Assembly: GCA_050633625.1 (NCBI GenBank) | Contig: JBOEGW010000007.1 | Coordinates: 372,001 to 436,000, forward strand | Direction of reading: 5' to 3' | Source: JBOEGW01 sp050633625 | GTDB taxonomy: Bacteria; Pseudomonadota; Alphaproteobacteria; Rhodobacterales; Rhodobacteraceae | DNA: 64,000 bases | The notes under the pieces: model-generated | Database searches by the model: none | What the model was told of the DNA's origin: nothing | Seen by the model: the letters and a program-made list of their open reading frames with translations, nothing else | In this document: positions 23,028 through 31,638 of the stretch, piece after piece | Layout of the letters: every line of letters begins with the position of its first letter | Numbering within the stretch: position 1 is the first letter of the stretch | Translations under genes and position numbers: made by a program

Positions 23028-24173
23028 ATGGATTTCGCACTCAGCGAGGAACAGCAGGCTATTTTCGACATGGCCTTCGCCTTTGGCCAAGACCATATCG
23101 CCCCGCATGCCGCAGCATGGGAACGCCAAGGCACGATCCCCAAAGAGCTTTGGGCAAAAGTCGCGGAGCTTGGTCTTGGCGGCATCTATGTGAGCGAAGA
23201 ATACGGCGGCTCAGGCCTCTCCCGCCTTGACGCAACCCTGGTCTTTGAAGCGCTCGCCATGGCCTGCCCCTCGGTCGGCTCCTTTCTGTCGATCCACAAC
23301 ATGTGCGGCGGGATGATCGACAAATTTGGCAGTGCGCAAACCAAAGAAAAATGGTTGCCCGGCCTCACAGCGATGACCACGGTATTTTCTTATTGCCTGA
23401 CCGAGCCTGGCTCTGGCTCCGATGCGGCGGCGCTGCGCACCAAAGCTGTGAAAACAAACGACACTTACGTTCTGGACGGCACCAAGGCCTTTATCTCGGG
23501 GGGCGGTTACTCGGACGCCTACCTGACAATGGTGCGCACAGGCGACGACGGCCCCAAAGGGGTGTCTGCCGTTGTCATTGAGGACGGCACGCAAGGGCTG
23601 AGTTTCGGCGCGCTCGAAGAAAAAATGGGCTGGCGCGCGCAGCCCACCGCGCAGGTGCAGTTTGACGCCTGCGCCGTGCCGATGGACAATCTGATCGGTG
23701 AGGAAGGCAAAGGGTTTTCCTACGCGATGGCCGGTCTGGATGGGGGACGGCTCAACATTGCGGCCTCCGCCCTTGGGGGCGCGCAGATCGCCCTCGACAA
23801 AACCCTCGCCTATATGGGAGAGCGCAAAGCCTTTGGTCGCACGATTGATCAATTCCAAGCGCTGCAATTTCGCCTCGCGGATATGGAGGTCAAACTGCAA
23901 TCCGCCCGGATTTTCTTGCGCCAAGCCGCGTGGAAACTGGACAATGCATCTGTGGACGCTAGCAAGTTCTGCGCCATGGCAAAGATGCAAGTCACCGATG
24001 CGGCCTTTGAGGTTGCCAATGAGTGTTTGCAGCTACATGGCGGCTACGGATACCTTGCTGACTATGGGATCGAGAAAATCGTGCGTGACTTGCGCGTGCA
24101 TCAAATCCTTGAGGGCACCAACGAAATCATGCGCCTGATCGTCAGCCGTCAAATGCTCGCGGATCGTGCGTAA
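23028..24173 (+). CDS. Acyl-CoA dehydrogenase, probably isobutyryl-CoA dehydrogenase
   Basis: 381 residues. MDFALSEEQQAIFDMAFAFG start, FAD motif YCLTEPGSGSDAAAL, substrate-binding middle, and QLHGGYGYLADYGIEKIVRD with the catalytic Glu in LEGTNEIMRLIVSRQML. GGGAGGAGGAC before ATG 23028 fixes the start; the open frame upstream is not coding. Placement directly before 3-hydroxyisobutyryl-CoA hydrolase and mmsB points to isobutyryl-CoA as substrate in valine degradation. Chain specificity is inferred from context. Confidence 0.93.
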   Translation: MDFALSEEQQAIFDMAFAFGQDHIAPHAAAWERQGTIPKELWAKVAELGLGGIYVSEEYGGSGLSRLDATLVFEALAMACPSVGSFLSIHNMCGGMIDKFGSAQTKEKWLPGLTAMTTVFSYCLTEPGSGSDAAALRTKAVKTNDTYVLDGTKAFISGGGYSDAYLTMVRTGDDGPKGVSAVVIEDGTQGLSFGALEEKMGWRAQPTAQVQFDACAVPMDNLIGEEGKGFSYAMAGLDGGRLNIAASALGGAQIALDKTLAYMGERKAFGRTIDQFQALQFRLADMEVKLQSARIFLRQAAWKLDNASVDASKFCAMAKMQVTDAAFEVANECLQLHGGYGYLADYGIEKIVRDLRVHQILEGTNEIMRLIVSRQMLADRA

Positions 24174-24197
24174 TCCGCCCAAATTCAAAGGCCAAAC

Positions 24198-25235
24198 ATG
24201 ACCGATATTCTGATCTATAAGGAAGGCCGCGCGGGACGCATCACCCTCAATCGCCCAGCCGCCCTCAACGCGCTGACCTATCAAATGTGTCTCGACATCG
24301 AAGCCGCGCTTGAGGCGTGGCGCGATGATGATGAGGTGGCCTTGGTGGTGATTGATGGCGCTGGCGACAAAGCCTTTTGTGCCGGCGGCGATATTCAGGA
24401 GCTTTATACCACGGGCCGCGCGCAAGACTTTGAATATGGGCGTAAATTCTGGGCCGACGAATACAGGATGAACGCGAAACTCGCCGCTTTCCCAAAGCCC
24501 ACTGTCGCCTTTATGCACGGCTTTGTGATGGGCGGTGGCGTGGGCGTATCGGGCCATTGTGCACACCGCATTGTTTGCGAAACGAGCCAAGTCGCCATGC
24601 CTGAAGTTGGTATTGGATTGGTGCCGGATGTGGGGGGCACATGGCTCTTGGCGCAGGCCCCTGGGCGGACCGGCGACTACCTCGCCACCACGGCTGCGCG
24701 CATGACCGGGCCGGACGCGATTTTTGCGGGGTTTGCGGATCATTACGTGCCGCGCGAATATTGGCTCGACCTGATCGCCACCTTGGAAATCAGCGGTGAT
24801 ACTGACCGGATCAAGGCCACAGCGCAAACACCTCCTCCCAGCGATTTGGCAGCGCAGCAAGCGGAAATCGACGCGCTTTTTGCGCTTGCGCCAACCGAGG
24901 TTATCGCCGCTTGCGACACCAAAGGCACAGACTTCGCCACCTCAACCCTCAAAGCGCTGCGCCGCGCCTCGCCCTTGGCGGTGCACTGCACCCTGGCGAA
25001 CATTGCGCGCGCCAAACAGGCGGGAACGCTCACAGCCGCGCTTGGCTTTGAATACGAATTCACCTACCGCGCCATGGAGCATGGCGACTTTCTTGAAGGC
25101 ATTCGTGCCGCCATCATCGACAAGGACCGAACCCCGGCCTGGAAACACGCCAACCTTGCCGATGTCACGCAAAACGACATTGCCCAAATGCTCGCCCCCT
25201 TGGGGGAAAACGCGCTCAATCTAGAAGGACTCTGA
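24198..25235 (+). CDS. 3-hydroxyisobutyryl-CoA hydrolase / enoyl-CoA hydratase family
   Basis: 345 residues, longer than ordinary crotonases and matching HIBCH-type proteins. RITLNRPAALNALTYQM, the oxyanion segment AFCAGGDIQELYTTGRAQ, MHGFVMGGGVGVSGHCAHRI and VAMPEVGIGLVPDVGGTWLL carry the family's catalytic Glu and Asp. The C-terminal part (FATSTLKALRRASPLAVHCT; EYEFTYRAMEHGDFLEGIRA) is specific to hydrolases. It frees 3-hydroxyisobutyrate for MmsB, whose gene begins one base after the stop. Confidence 0.93.
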   Translation: MTDILIYKEGRAGRITLNRPAALNALTYQMCLDIEAALEAWRDDDEVALVVIDGAGDKAFCAGGDIQELYTTGRAQDFEYGRKFWADEYRMNAKLAAFPKPTVAFMHGFVMGGGVGVSGHCAHRIVCETSQVAMPEVGIGLVPDVGGTWLLAQAPGRTGDYLATTAARMTGPDAIFAGFADHYVPREYWLDLIATLEISGDTDRIKATAQTPPPSDLAAQQAEIDALFALAPTEVIAACDTKGTDFATSTLKALRRASPLAVHCTLANIARAKQAGTLTAALGFEYEFTYRAMEHGDFLEGIRAAIIDKDRTPAWKHANLADVTQNDIAQMLAPLGENALNLEGL

Positions 25236-25236
25236 C

Positions 25237-26109
25237 ATGAAAATCGGCTTTATCGGACTAGGCAATATGGGCGGCCCAATGGCGGCCAATTTGGCAGCAG
25301 CAGGCCATGAGGTCACCGGGTTTGACCTCGCAGCGCCTATGCCAAAGGGCGTTGAGAAGGCCCAAAGCGCCGCAGAGGCCGCGACCCAAGCGGATGTTGT
25401 TATCACAATGCTTCCAAATGGCGCTATTTTGCGCGCCGTCGCGGGCGAAATCATCCCCGCCATGACCCAAGGCGCGGCCTTTTGTGATTGTTCCACAGTG
25501 GACGTGGAAAGCGCGCGCGCAGCCGCGAACATGGCACAAGACGCAGGGCTTTTGTTCGTTGACGCGCCTGTGTCTGGCGGGGTTGGCGGCGCGGCGGGCG
25601 GCACGCTCACCTTTATGGCGGGCGGCACGGATGACGCCTTTGCCAAAGCCGCGCCCTTGTTTGAGATTATGGGCCAAAAGGCCGTGCATTGCGGCGATGC
25701 GGGGGCTGGCCAAGCCGCGAAAATCTGCAACAATATGATCCTTGGCGTCACCATGATTGCCACCTGCGAAGCCTTTGCTTTGGCTGATAAATTGGGTCTT
25801 GATCGGCAAAAAATGTTCGATGTTGTCTCCACATCCTCCGGCTATAGCTGGTCGATGAACGCCTATACCCCCGCGCCCGGCATCGGCGCGACCTCGCCAG
25901 CCGACAACGACTATCAGCCGGGCTTTGCGGCGGAGTTGATGCTCAAGGATTTGGGCCTGTCGCAACAAGCGGCAGAGGCCGTAGATGCAGACACACCTAT
26001 GGGCGCGGCGGCGCTTGAGCTTTATCGCCAATTTGTTGAGGATGAAGACGGCAAAGGACGCGATTTCTCGGCCATGTTGCCGCGATTGGCGGCGCGCGGT
26101 CGCAGCTAA
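25237..26109 (+). CDS. mmsB: 3-hydroxyisobutyrate dehydrogenase
   Basis: 290 residues. NAD-binding GFIGLGNMGGPMAANL, substrate motif DAPVSGGVGGAAGGTLTFM, and catalytic Lys162 in GAGQAAKICNNMI. It oxidises 3-hydroxyisobutyrate to methylmalonate semialdehyde, the substrate of MmsA encoded at 18017. AAGGACTCTGAC precedes ATG 25237 and overlaps the end of the hydrolase gene. Last gene of the valine set; a long inverted repeat follows. Confidence 0.96.
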   Translation: MKIGFIGLGNMGGPMAANLAAAGHEVTGFDLAAPMPKGVEKAQSAAEAATQADVVITMLPNGAILRAVAGEIIPAMTQGAAFCDCSTVDVESARAAANMAQDAGLLFVDAPVSGGVGGAAGGTLTFMAGGTDDAFAKAAPLFEIMGQKAVHCGDAGAGQAAKICNNMILGVTMIATCEAFALADKLGLDRQKMFDVVSTSSGYSWSMNAYTPAPGIGATSPADNDYQPGFAAELMLKDLGLSQQAAEAVDADTPMGAAALELYRQFVEDEDGKGRDFSAMLPRLAARGRS

Positions 26110-26116
26110 CAAGAGA

Positions 26117-26165
26117 GCGATTGCGCGCCCGGTTATTCTAGCCCCGTGCGCAATCGCGTCTGCTT
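26117..26165 (+). terminator. Inverted repeat/terminator after mmsB
   Basis: GCGATTGCGC and GCGCAATCGC, a perfect 10-bp inverted repeat with a 21-base spacer, then GTCTGCTTTT. Long loop and short T tract make it a moderate terminator, possibly bidirectional with nnr. Confidence 0.6.
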
Positions 26166-26349
26166 TTCGACAGGCGTTTTACGGTCTTCAAAAAGCGCTT
26201 GAACAAAATGCCGCAACCTATTGAAAATGTATCATTTACGGGCATGTCATCGCGACTGTCCGGGCTGATGTATCTACGCTAAGGCGCAGCGCGCAGCGCC
26301 ATGCACAGGCCAATCTCGGCTGCGCGATCAGCACCGCAAAACTCAAAGC

Positions 26350-27996
26350 CTAAGCGGGCGTCTCAAGGGTGCGAAACACCTCTCGCAACGCCTCGGGCAA
26401 ATCCTCCGCAATCATCCCAGGCCCGACCGCGCGCGCCGCCTCCACATGCAGCCACGCGCCTTGCTGCGCCGCATCAAACGCCGAAAACCCGCGCGCCATC
26501 AGCCCGGCAATTATCCCGGCCAAAACATCCCCAGCCCCCGCTGTCGCCAGCCAAGGCATCTCGCGCGCATAGCAAGCCGCATGAAGCGCAGCATGACCAT
26601 CTGGATGCGCAATCACCGTATCCGCGCCCTTCAGCAGCACCACAGCCTGCGCACGCGCCGCCGCCGCGCGCACAGCATCCACCTTGGAAAACGCCGGCGC
26701 TTGGGTGGGGCGATCCGTCAGCTTTGAGGCAATATCGGGAAACAACCTGCGAAACTCACCCATATGCGGCGTCAAAACAGTGCCCCCGTTGAGCCGATCA
26801 AACAGGTGGTTCGGCGCAACTTCATAGGCCGACAGCGCATCCGCATCCAACACACACCGCCGCCCCGCCTCTAAGGCCACCGGCACCAAATCGCGCGCCC
26901 GATCATGGCCCAGCCCCGGTCCCAACACCACAACCCCAATGCGCCCATCGCCCAATATCTGCTCAAACGCGCCCCCATCCTTGACCGCACTCAACATCAC
27001 AGCGTCAAGACGCGCAGCATTCTCCGCAAGCGCCGCCCGCTCAACCCCAAGCGTCACAAGCCCAGCCCCAACCCGCAACGCCCCGCGCGCCGAAAGCCGC
27101 GCCGCGCCGCCCTTGCCAGGACCACCGCCAAGCACAAAGACATGCCCATGCGCAAACTTATGCCCGCCGGATTTACGCAGCCTGCGCGCTTTGGCCTCAA
27201 CCCGCTGAACGGCGCCCTCATGGCGCGCGCCCGCAAGCCCAATGTCCACAACCTCAAGCGCACCACAAATCTCCGGCCCATGCCCCAAATACTGCCCAAG
27301 CTTGGGCGCATGAAACGTCACAGTCAGGTCGGCATGAAGCTGTTCACGCACCTGCCCCTCGCCCGGTCCCATAACCGCATATCCGCTGTCCGCATCCAAC
27401 CCGGACGGCACATCAACAGCCACCACCAAGCTTTGCGCCACAGCCTCTTCACGCCTCCACCCCGCCTTGGCCCGCACAGCACTGCGACAACAGCGCGCAA
27501 ACGCATCAAGCCCCACAACAGGGCGCGACAGCCCGATGCCAAACCCAGCGTCCACAATCACGCTGTCCCGACCAAAGTCCTCAGGATTAAGCGAAAATTC
27601 CGCATCCACATAAGGCGTCACCGCCCCCAAAGCGCACCAACGGTCATAATTCACCCGCGCATCCGGCGGCAAAGCCGCCACATCCCCAAAAGACTGCACC
27701 TCAACGCGCCAGCCCGCCGCCTGCAACAGCCGGGCAATCACATAGCCATCACCGCCATTATTCCCCGGCCCACACAATACAAACGCCGCGCGCGCCCCTT
27801 CTTTGGTTTCCAAATACCTCGGGGAGCGCGAGGGGCTGGCCCCTCGCTCACGATCCGGCACAGCAAAATGCGCATGGATCGCCGCGACAACCCCGGCCCC
27901 GGCCCGCTCCATCAACGCCACCCCCGTTAGCAAACCCTGCTCAATCGCCGCGCCCTCCAGCGCGCGCATCTGCGCAGCCGTCAAAACCTCAACCAT
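26350..27996 (-). CDS. nnr: Bifunctional NAD(P)HX epimerase / ADP-dependent NAD(P)HX dehydratase
   Basis: 548 residues repairing hydrated NAD(P)H. Residues 1-215: epimerase (YjeF-N) with LCGPGNNGGDGYVIARLL and VAVDVPSGLDADSG. Residues about 235-548: kinase-fold dehydratase with GHVFVLGGGPGKGGAARLSA, VLGPGLGHDRA, TPHMGEFRRLFP and TAGAGDVLAGIIAGL. ATG 27996 has GGGGGACG upstream; the 52 codons of open frame before it are not conserved. Oddity: residues 50-68, just before the GPGNNGGDG loop, are translated from a copy of the dispersed repeat (27798-27849) and form a Arg/Ser/Pro-rich insert. Confidence 0.93.
   Translation of the reverse strand: MVEVLTAAQMRALEGAAIEQGLLTGVALMERAGAGVVAAIHAHFAVPDRERGASPSRSPRYLETKEGARAAFVLCGPGNNGGDGYVIARLLQAAGWRVEVQSFGDVAALPPDARVNYDRWCALGAVTPYVDAEFSLNPEDFGRDSVIVDAGFGIGLSRPVVGLDAFARCCRSAVRAKAGWRREEAVAQSLVVAVDVPSGLDADSGYAVMGPGEGQVREQLHADLTVTFHAPKLGQYLGHGPEICGALEVVDIGLAGARHEGAVQRVEAKARRLRKSGGHKFAHGHVFVLGGGPGKGGAARLSARGALRVGAGLVTLGVERAALAENAARLDAVMLSAVKDGGAFEQILGDGRIGVVVLGPGLGHDRARDLVPVALEAGRRCVLDADALSAYEVAPNHLFDRLNGGTVLTPHMGEFRRLFPDIASKLTDRPTQAPAFSKVDAVRAAAARAQAVVLLKGADTVIAHPDGHAALHAACYAREMPWLATAGAGDVLAGIIAGLMARGFSAFDAAQQGAWLHVEAARAVGPGMIAEDLPEALREVFRTLETPA
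27798..27849 (+). repeat. Dispersed palindromic repeat, copy C, inside nnr
   Basis: CTTCTTTGGTTTCCAAATAC, then CTCGGGGAGCGCGAGGGGCTGGCCCCTCGCTC, a hairpin with arms GCGAGGGGC and GCCCCTCGC. First 28 bases match copy D at 27 positions or so. Read on the minus strand it stays in frame and encodes GASPSRSPRYLETKEGA within Nnr. Confidence 0.8.
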
Positions 27997-28048
27997 GATC
28001 GTCCCCCAATGCCCGCGAGTATGCCCGCCCTCAGACGCCTCAACAAGA

Positions 28049-28083
28049 CGACCCAGATTACGGCGCAGATTACGGCGCAGATT
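28049..28083 (+). repeat. 12-bp tandem repeat upstream of nnr
   Basis: ACGGCGCAGATT occurs twice in tandem (28060-28083) preceded by a partial unit ACCCAGATT. It lies in the upstream region of nnr where no protein is supported. Confidence 0.6.
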
Positions 28084-28149
28084 TGAGCATTCCTGCGCGC
28101 CACCGTCCAAAAATTGCTCGAAAACTTCACAAATCGCCCACCGCAGCGT

Positions 28150-28180
28150 CATGTCGCATAAATTTTGTGCAATTATACTG
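28150..28180 (+). promoter_or_regulatory. Possible sigma-70 promoter of glnB-glnA
   Basis: ATGTCG, a 17-base A/T-rich spacer, and TATACT about 110 bp before the glnB start. The -35 is weak. No convincing sigma-54 (GG-N10-GC) element was found nearby, although nitrogen control would be expected. Confidence 0.35.
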
Positions 28181-28283
28181 GAATCCTGCGCAGACCTAAG
28201 CTACCAGAACCCTATCCAATTGTGGCCCCTACGCGAAAATGTTCAATGGGCTGCGAATAGTTTTCCTTGGGGGGACACACCAC

Positions 28284-28622
28284 ATGAAAAAGATCGAAGC
28301 CATCATCAAGCCATTCAAGCTGGATGAAGTGAAAGAAGCACTACAGGACATTGGCGTTCAGGGCCTCTCCGTCATCGAGGTCAAAGGATTTGGCCGTCAG
28401 AAAGGCCATACCGAACTGTATCGCGGTGCTGAATACGTGGTGGACTTCTTGCCCAAGGTCAAAATCGAAGTTGTCTTGCCTGCTGATCAGGTTGACACAG
28501 CGATTGAGGCCATCGTTTCGGCCGCCAAAACAGACAAAATCGGTGACGGCAAGATCTTTGTATCATCGGTTGAACAAGCCATTCGCATTCGCACAGGTGA
28601 AAGCGGCCTCGACGCCGTTTAA
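28284..28622 (+). CDS. glnB: Nitrogen regulatory protein P-II
   Basis: 112 residues. MKKIEAIIKPFKLDEVKEAL, the T-loop with Tyr51 in ELYRGAEYVVDFLPK (uridylylation site), and the C-terminal DGKIFVSSVEQAIRIRTGE signature. ATG 28284 follows TTGGGGGGAC; 15 codons of open frame upstream are not part of the protein. PII senses 2-oxoglutarate, ATP/ADP and glutamine through GlnD. It controls GS adenylylation and NtrB. The gene precedes glnA by 41 bp in the usual alphaproteobacterial operon. Confidence 0.97.
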   Translation: MKKIEAIIKPFKLDEVKEALQDIGVQGLSVIEVKGFGRQKGHTELYRGAEYVVDFLPKVKIEVVLPADQVDTAIEAIVSAAKTDKIGDGKIFVSSVEQAIRIRTGESGLDAV

Positions 28623-28663
28623 TCCATAACCATTCTCGACTTTACACAGGGGAAAGAGATAGC

Positions 28664-30070
28664 ATGAGCAACGCAGACGTTCTCAAACAGATCAAAGATG
28701 AAGACATTGCCTATGTCGACATCCGTTTCACAGACCCACGCGGCAAGCTGCAACACGTCACGGTGGTGTCCGACCTCGTCGACGAAGACTTCCTTGAAGA
28801 AGGCTTCATGTTCGATGGCTCCTCCATCGCGGGTTGGAAATCCATTGAATCTTCGGACATGAAACTGATGCCCGACGCGGAGTCCGCTTACGTAGACCCA
28901 TTCTACGCTGAAAAAACGCTCTGCCTGCACTGCTCGATCGTTGAGCCTGACACCGGCGAAGCCTATGACCGCGACCCACGCGGCACAGCACAAAAAGCAG
29001 AAGCCTACCTCAAGTCTTCCGGCATCGGTGACGTGTCCTACTTCGGCCCAGAAGCTGAATTCTTCTTGTTTGACGATGTGCGCTACGCCGTGTCGCCAAA
29101 CAAAGTGTCCTACGAAATCGACGCCGACGGCGCCGCTTGGAACACAGACGCCGAATTCGAAATGGGCAACCTGGGCCACCGCCCTGGTTTCAAAGGCGGC
29201 TACTTCCCTGCCAACCCATCGGATGACGCTCAGGACATTCGTGGCGAGATGCTGTCGACCATGAAGCAACTCGGCATGAAAGTGGACAAACACCACCACG
29301 AAGTTGCGACATCGCAGCACGAACTTGGTCTGATCTTCGGCTCGCTGACAAAGCAAGCGGATGAGCTGCAAAAATACAAATACGTGATCCACAACGTGGC
29401 ACAGGCTTATGGCCGCTCCGCCACCTTCATGCCAAAGCCCATCAAAGGCGACAACGGCTCCGGGATGCACGTGAACATGTCGATCTGGAAAGACGGCAAA
29501 CCCCTGTTCGCAGGCGACAAATACGCGGATCTCTCGCAAGAAGCGCTGTATTTCATCGGCGGCATTCTCAAGCACGCAAAAACACTGAACGCCTTCACAA
29601 ACCCATCGACAAACTCCTACAAACGTTTGATCCCTGGCTTTGAAGCGCCCGTTCTGCGCGCCTATTCCGCGTCCAACCGCTCCGGTTGCGTCCGGATCCC
29701 ATGGACCGAAAGCCCCAAAGCCAAACGCGTTGAGGCCCGCTTCCCTGACCCCGCCGCTAACCCCTACCTGTGCTTCGCAGCCCTCATGATGGCGGGTCTT
29801 GACGGGATCAAAAACAAAATCGATCCCGGCCCCTCGCAGGACAAAAACCTCTACGATCTGCCACCAGAAGAGCTCAAAGACATCCCAACCGTCTGTGGCT
29901 CCCTGCGTGAAGCGCTCGAATGCCTCACAACAGATCACGACTTCCTCCTCGAAGGCGGCGTGTTCACAAAGGATCAAATCGAAGGGTATCTGGAACTCAA
30001 GTGGGAAGAAGTCTACCACTACGAGCACACGCCACACCCTGCCGAATACGAAATGTACTACTCCTGCTAA
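28664..30070 (+). CDS. glnA: Glutamine synthetase type I
   Basis: 468 residues, standard GSI-beta length. FMFDGSSIAGWKSIESSDM, EAEFFLFD, KPIKGDNGSGMHVNMS, and the adenylylation site Tyr near 397 in NLYDLPPEE are present, so activity should be controlled by GlnE. It condenses glutamate and ammonia. GGGGAAAGAG precedes ATG 28664. Codon use is visibly more biased than neighbours (highly expressed gene). A UUCG-capped terminator ends the operon. Confidence 0.98.
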   Translation: MSNADVLKQIKDEDIAYVDIRFTDPRGKLQHVTVVSDLVDEDFLEEGFMFDGSSIAGWKSIESSDMKLMPDAESAYVDPFYAEKTLCLHCSIVEPDTGEAYDRDPRGTAQKAEAYLKSSGIGDVSYFGPEAEFFLFDDVRYAVSPNKVSYEIDADGAAWNTDAEFEMGNLGHRPGFKGGYFPANPSDDAQDIRGEMLSTMKQLGMKVDKHHHEVATSQHELGLIFGSLTKQADELQKYKYVIHNVAQAYGRSATFMPKPIKGDNGSGMHVNMSIWKDGKPLFAGDKYADLSQEALYFIGGILKHAKTLNAFTNPSTNSYKRLIPGFEAPVLRAYSASNRSGCVRIPWTESPKAKRVEARFPDPAANPYLCFAALMMAGLDGIKNKIDPGPSQDKNLYDLPPEELKDIPTVCGSLREALECLTTDHDFLLEGGVFTKDQIEGYLELKWEEVYHYEHTPHPAEYEMYYSC

Positions 30071-30093
30071 TCAGCAGCAGTGCACGACATTTG

Positions 30094-30118
30094 GGCGTCC
30101 CTTCGGGGGCGCCTTTTT
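30094..30118 (+). terminator. Terminator of glnB-glnA
   Basis: GGCGTCCC / GGGGCGCC stem closed by a C(TTCG)G tetraloop, followed by TTTTT. Confidence 0.97.
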
Positions 30119-30152
30119 CGTCTCATAGCGGATGTACCAGCCGACAATGCCG

Positions 30153-30208
30153 CTTCTTTGGTTTCAAAATACCTCGGGGGACGCCGCAGGCGGGGGGCAG
30201 CGCCCCCT
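30153..30208 (+). repeat. Dispersed palindromic repeat, copy D
   Basis: CTTCTTTGGTTTCAAAATAC, CTCGGGGG, then GACGCCGCAGGCGGGGGGCAGCGCCCCCT with the arms GGGGGC/GCGCCCCC. Intergenic copy between glnA and the lipoprotein gene. Confidence 0.8.
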
Positions 30209-30246
30209 CTTGCCTCGCCACAAGCTCAAGGTCTTAAGCTCTAGGT

Positions 30247-31131
30247 TCAAGGCTCATTCTCAAGGCGCAATCCCCAGCCCTCCATGATCCGCGCTGCCAT
30301 TTTGTCGCGCGACCCTTCTCGAAACCCACTCAGACTTCCCTCAAAATACCCAACAAAACGCATCGGGCTTTTGCCCGTCAGCGCCGCAATCGCCACCTCA
30401 TCCGGCAGGATCAGCTCATGGCCCTTATAGGTGTGACGGGGGAAATTCAGCTCCGGCATCGCCTTGTCGATCAACTCTGTGCAAAACAGCGCATCCCCAT
30501 TATTCAGCCGGAAATTCACATCAAACGGATGGCCCACCTCCCGCAGTAACGCAGGATAAATCTGTTTACGCCGCGCCTCAGAAAGACCAACTGGCCTGAA
30601 AATCGCAACGCTATCGGCTTCAAACATGTGGTCCGACGCAAGGCTCACATCTTGGCCCACCGCCTCAATCGCGCGCGCCCCCGCACGGAAAGCCGCCTTG
30701 TGCTGCTGGACGATCGGATCATCCCACATCCCCATCGCACGCAGTTCAGCCTCCCCGCCAAGATAAACAAGCGAATGGCCAAAGAACCCAGCCCCCGTGG
30801 CCCCTGAAGCGCGCGAATGATTGTTGATCAACATCACATCCATTGGGCGCAACCTGTCCAAAATCGCCACCTGCGCCGCCTCGTCATGAAACAAATAGGC
30901 CTCCCGCAGAACGATTTCGCGCAATGTCGGCACGATCCAGAGCGAATGTGCCTCGCCAAAATCATAGAGCGCCTGAGGAATGCCGCCGGATGTGTCGCAA
31001 CACCCAGCAAAGGCGCGCTCATAACCCACCCGGCTCACCTGCGCCGGGTCGATCATCTGCGCCGGGCCAGAACAGCCCGCCAGAGCCATAAGGGCCGCGC
31101 CCCACAGGGTTGAACGTCCAAAATTCTGCAT
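30247..31131 (-). CDS. YiiX-like permuted papain-fold lipoprotein
   Basis: 294 residues. Lipoprotein signal with lipobox LAGC (Cys near 20). FFGHSLVYLGGEAELRAMG and, later, NGDALFCTELIDKAM give the His and Cys of the permuted NlpC/P60-like (YiiX/YaeF, C92) family; the order His before Cys is the permuted arrangement. Such proteins are thought to act as amidases or lipid/peptide hydrolases in the envelope; the substrate is unknown. A GAGGGGG element lies about ten bases before ATG 31131. Confidence 0.78.
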   Translation of the reverse strand: MQNFGRSTLWGAALMALAGCSGPAQMIDPAQVSRVGYERAFAGCCDTSGGIPQALYDFGEAHSLWIVPTLREIVLREAYLFHDEAAQVAILDRLRPMDVMLINNHSRASGATGAGFFGHSLVYLGGEAELRAMGMWDDPIVQQHKAAFRAGARAIEAVGQDVSLASDHMFEADSVAIFRPVGLSEARRKQIYPALLREVGHPFDVNFRLNNGDALFCTELIDKAMPELNFPRHTYKGHELILPDEVAIAALTGKSPMRFVGYFEGSLSGFREGSRDKMAARIMEGWGLRLENEP

Positions 31132-31404
31132 TGTTTTCGTACCCCCTCATGCTTGGCAAAGCGCGCCGACGGCAGCGCAGGGTCGCCAAATTCAAGGGTA
31201 ATTTTACGCCAGTAAAACCCGCAGGTCTTTGCGCCCGATCAATCAAGCCGCTGCCCCATTGCTGCCCAATAGCGCCTCGAAACAATCGGTTTCCGCCATG
31301 TTTCCTCCGCATCCCTTTCGCAATCAAAGCCGACAAAGGGGCATCACAAAATGCACGCGCACCATCCGGGGGGATGACCTGCACAGCGTCGAAAGGGAAG
31401 ACTG
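31132..31404. other. Divergent intergenic region
   Basis: 273 bp between the lipoprotein gene and the small Arg-rich frame. Apart from the two ribosome sites I see no conserved element, repeat or RNA gene. Confidence 0.5.
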
Positions 31405-31638
31405 ATGACATATCGCAAACTGCCAATTGCGCATTATAACGCGGCCCGCATCCGCCAGGATCGACGCAGCGCCGAACGCGAACTCGTGCGCGTATTTCGC
31501 CCGCGTGCCTCGGTCTTGCGCCGGGTTCTTGCGCGCATCACCCCCGCCGCAGCCCGCCATTACACCTTCCACACCCGCATTCGCCGCCTTGAACGCCGCG
31601 CCTCCGGTGAATTCTGCGCTGTAATGATGGCGGGTTAA
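31405..31638 (+). CDS. Small arginine-rich hypothetical protein
   Basis: 77 residues, very basic: about 20 Arg (RIRQDRRSAERELVRVFRPR; TRIRRLERRASGEF). AAAGGGAAG lies at a workable distance before ATG 31405. Not recognised. The composition could suit nucleic-acid or membrane-surface binding, but high-GC DNA can produce Arg-rich frames by chance, so existence itself is uncertain. It ends four bases inside the convergent EEP gene. Confidence 0.45.
   Translation: MTYRKLPIAHYNAARIRQDRRSAERELVRVFRPRASVLRRVLARITPAAARHYTFHTRIRRLERRASGEFCAVMMAG

Noticed and set aside
27997..28152. N-terminal extension of Nnr
   Set aside because: Contains the tandem 12-bp repeat in frame (NLRRNLRRNL), no family similarity, and a strong ribosome site precedes ATG 27996.
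28150..28283. Sigma-54 promoter for glnB
   Set aside because: No GG-N10-GC pair with acceptable flanks was seen; a weak sigma-70 promoter fits better.
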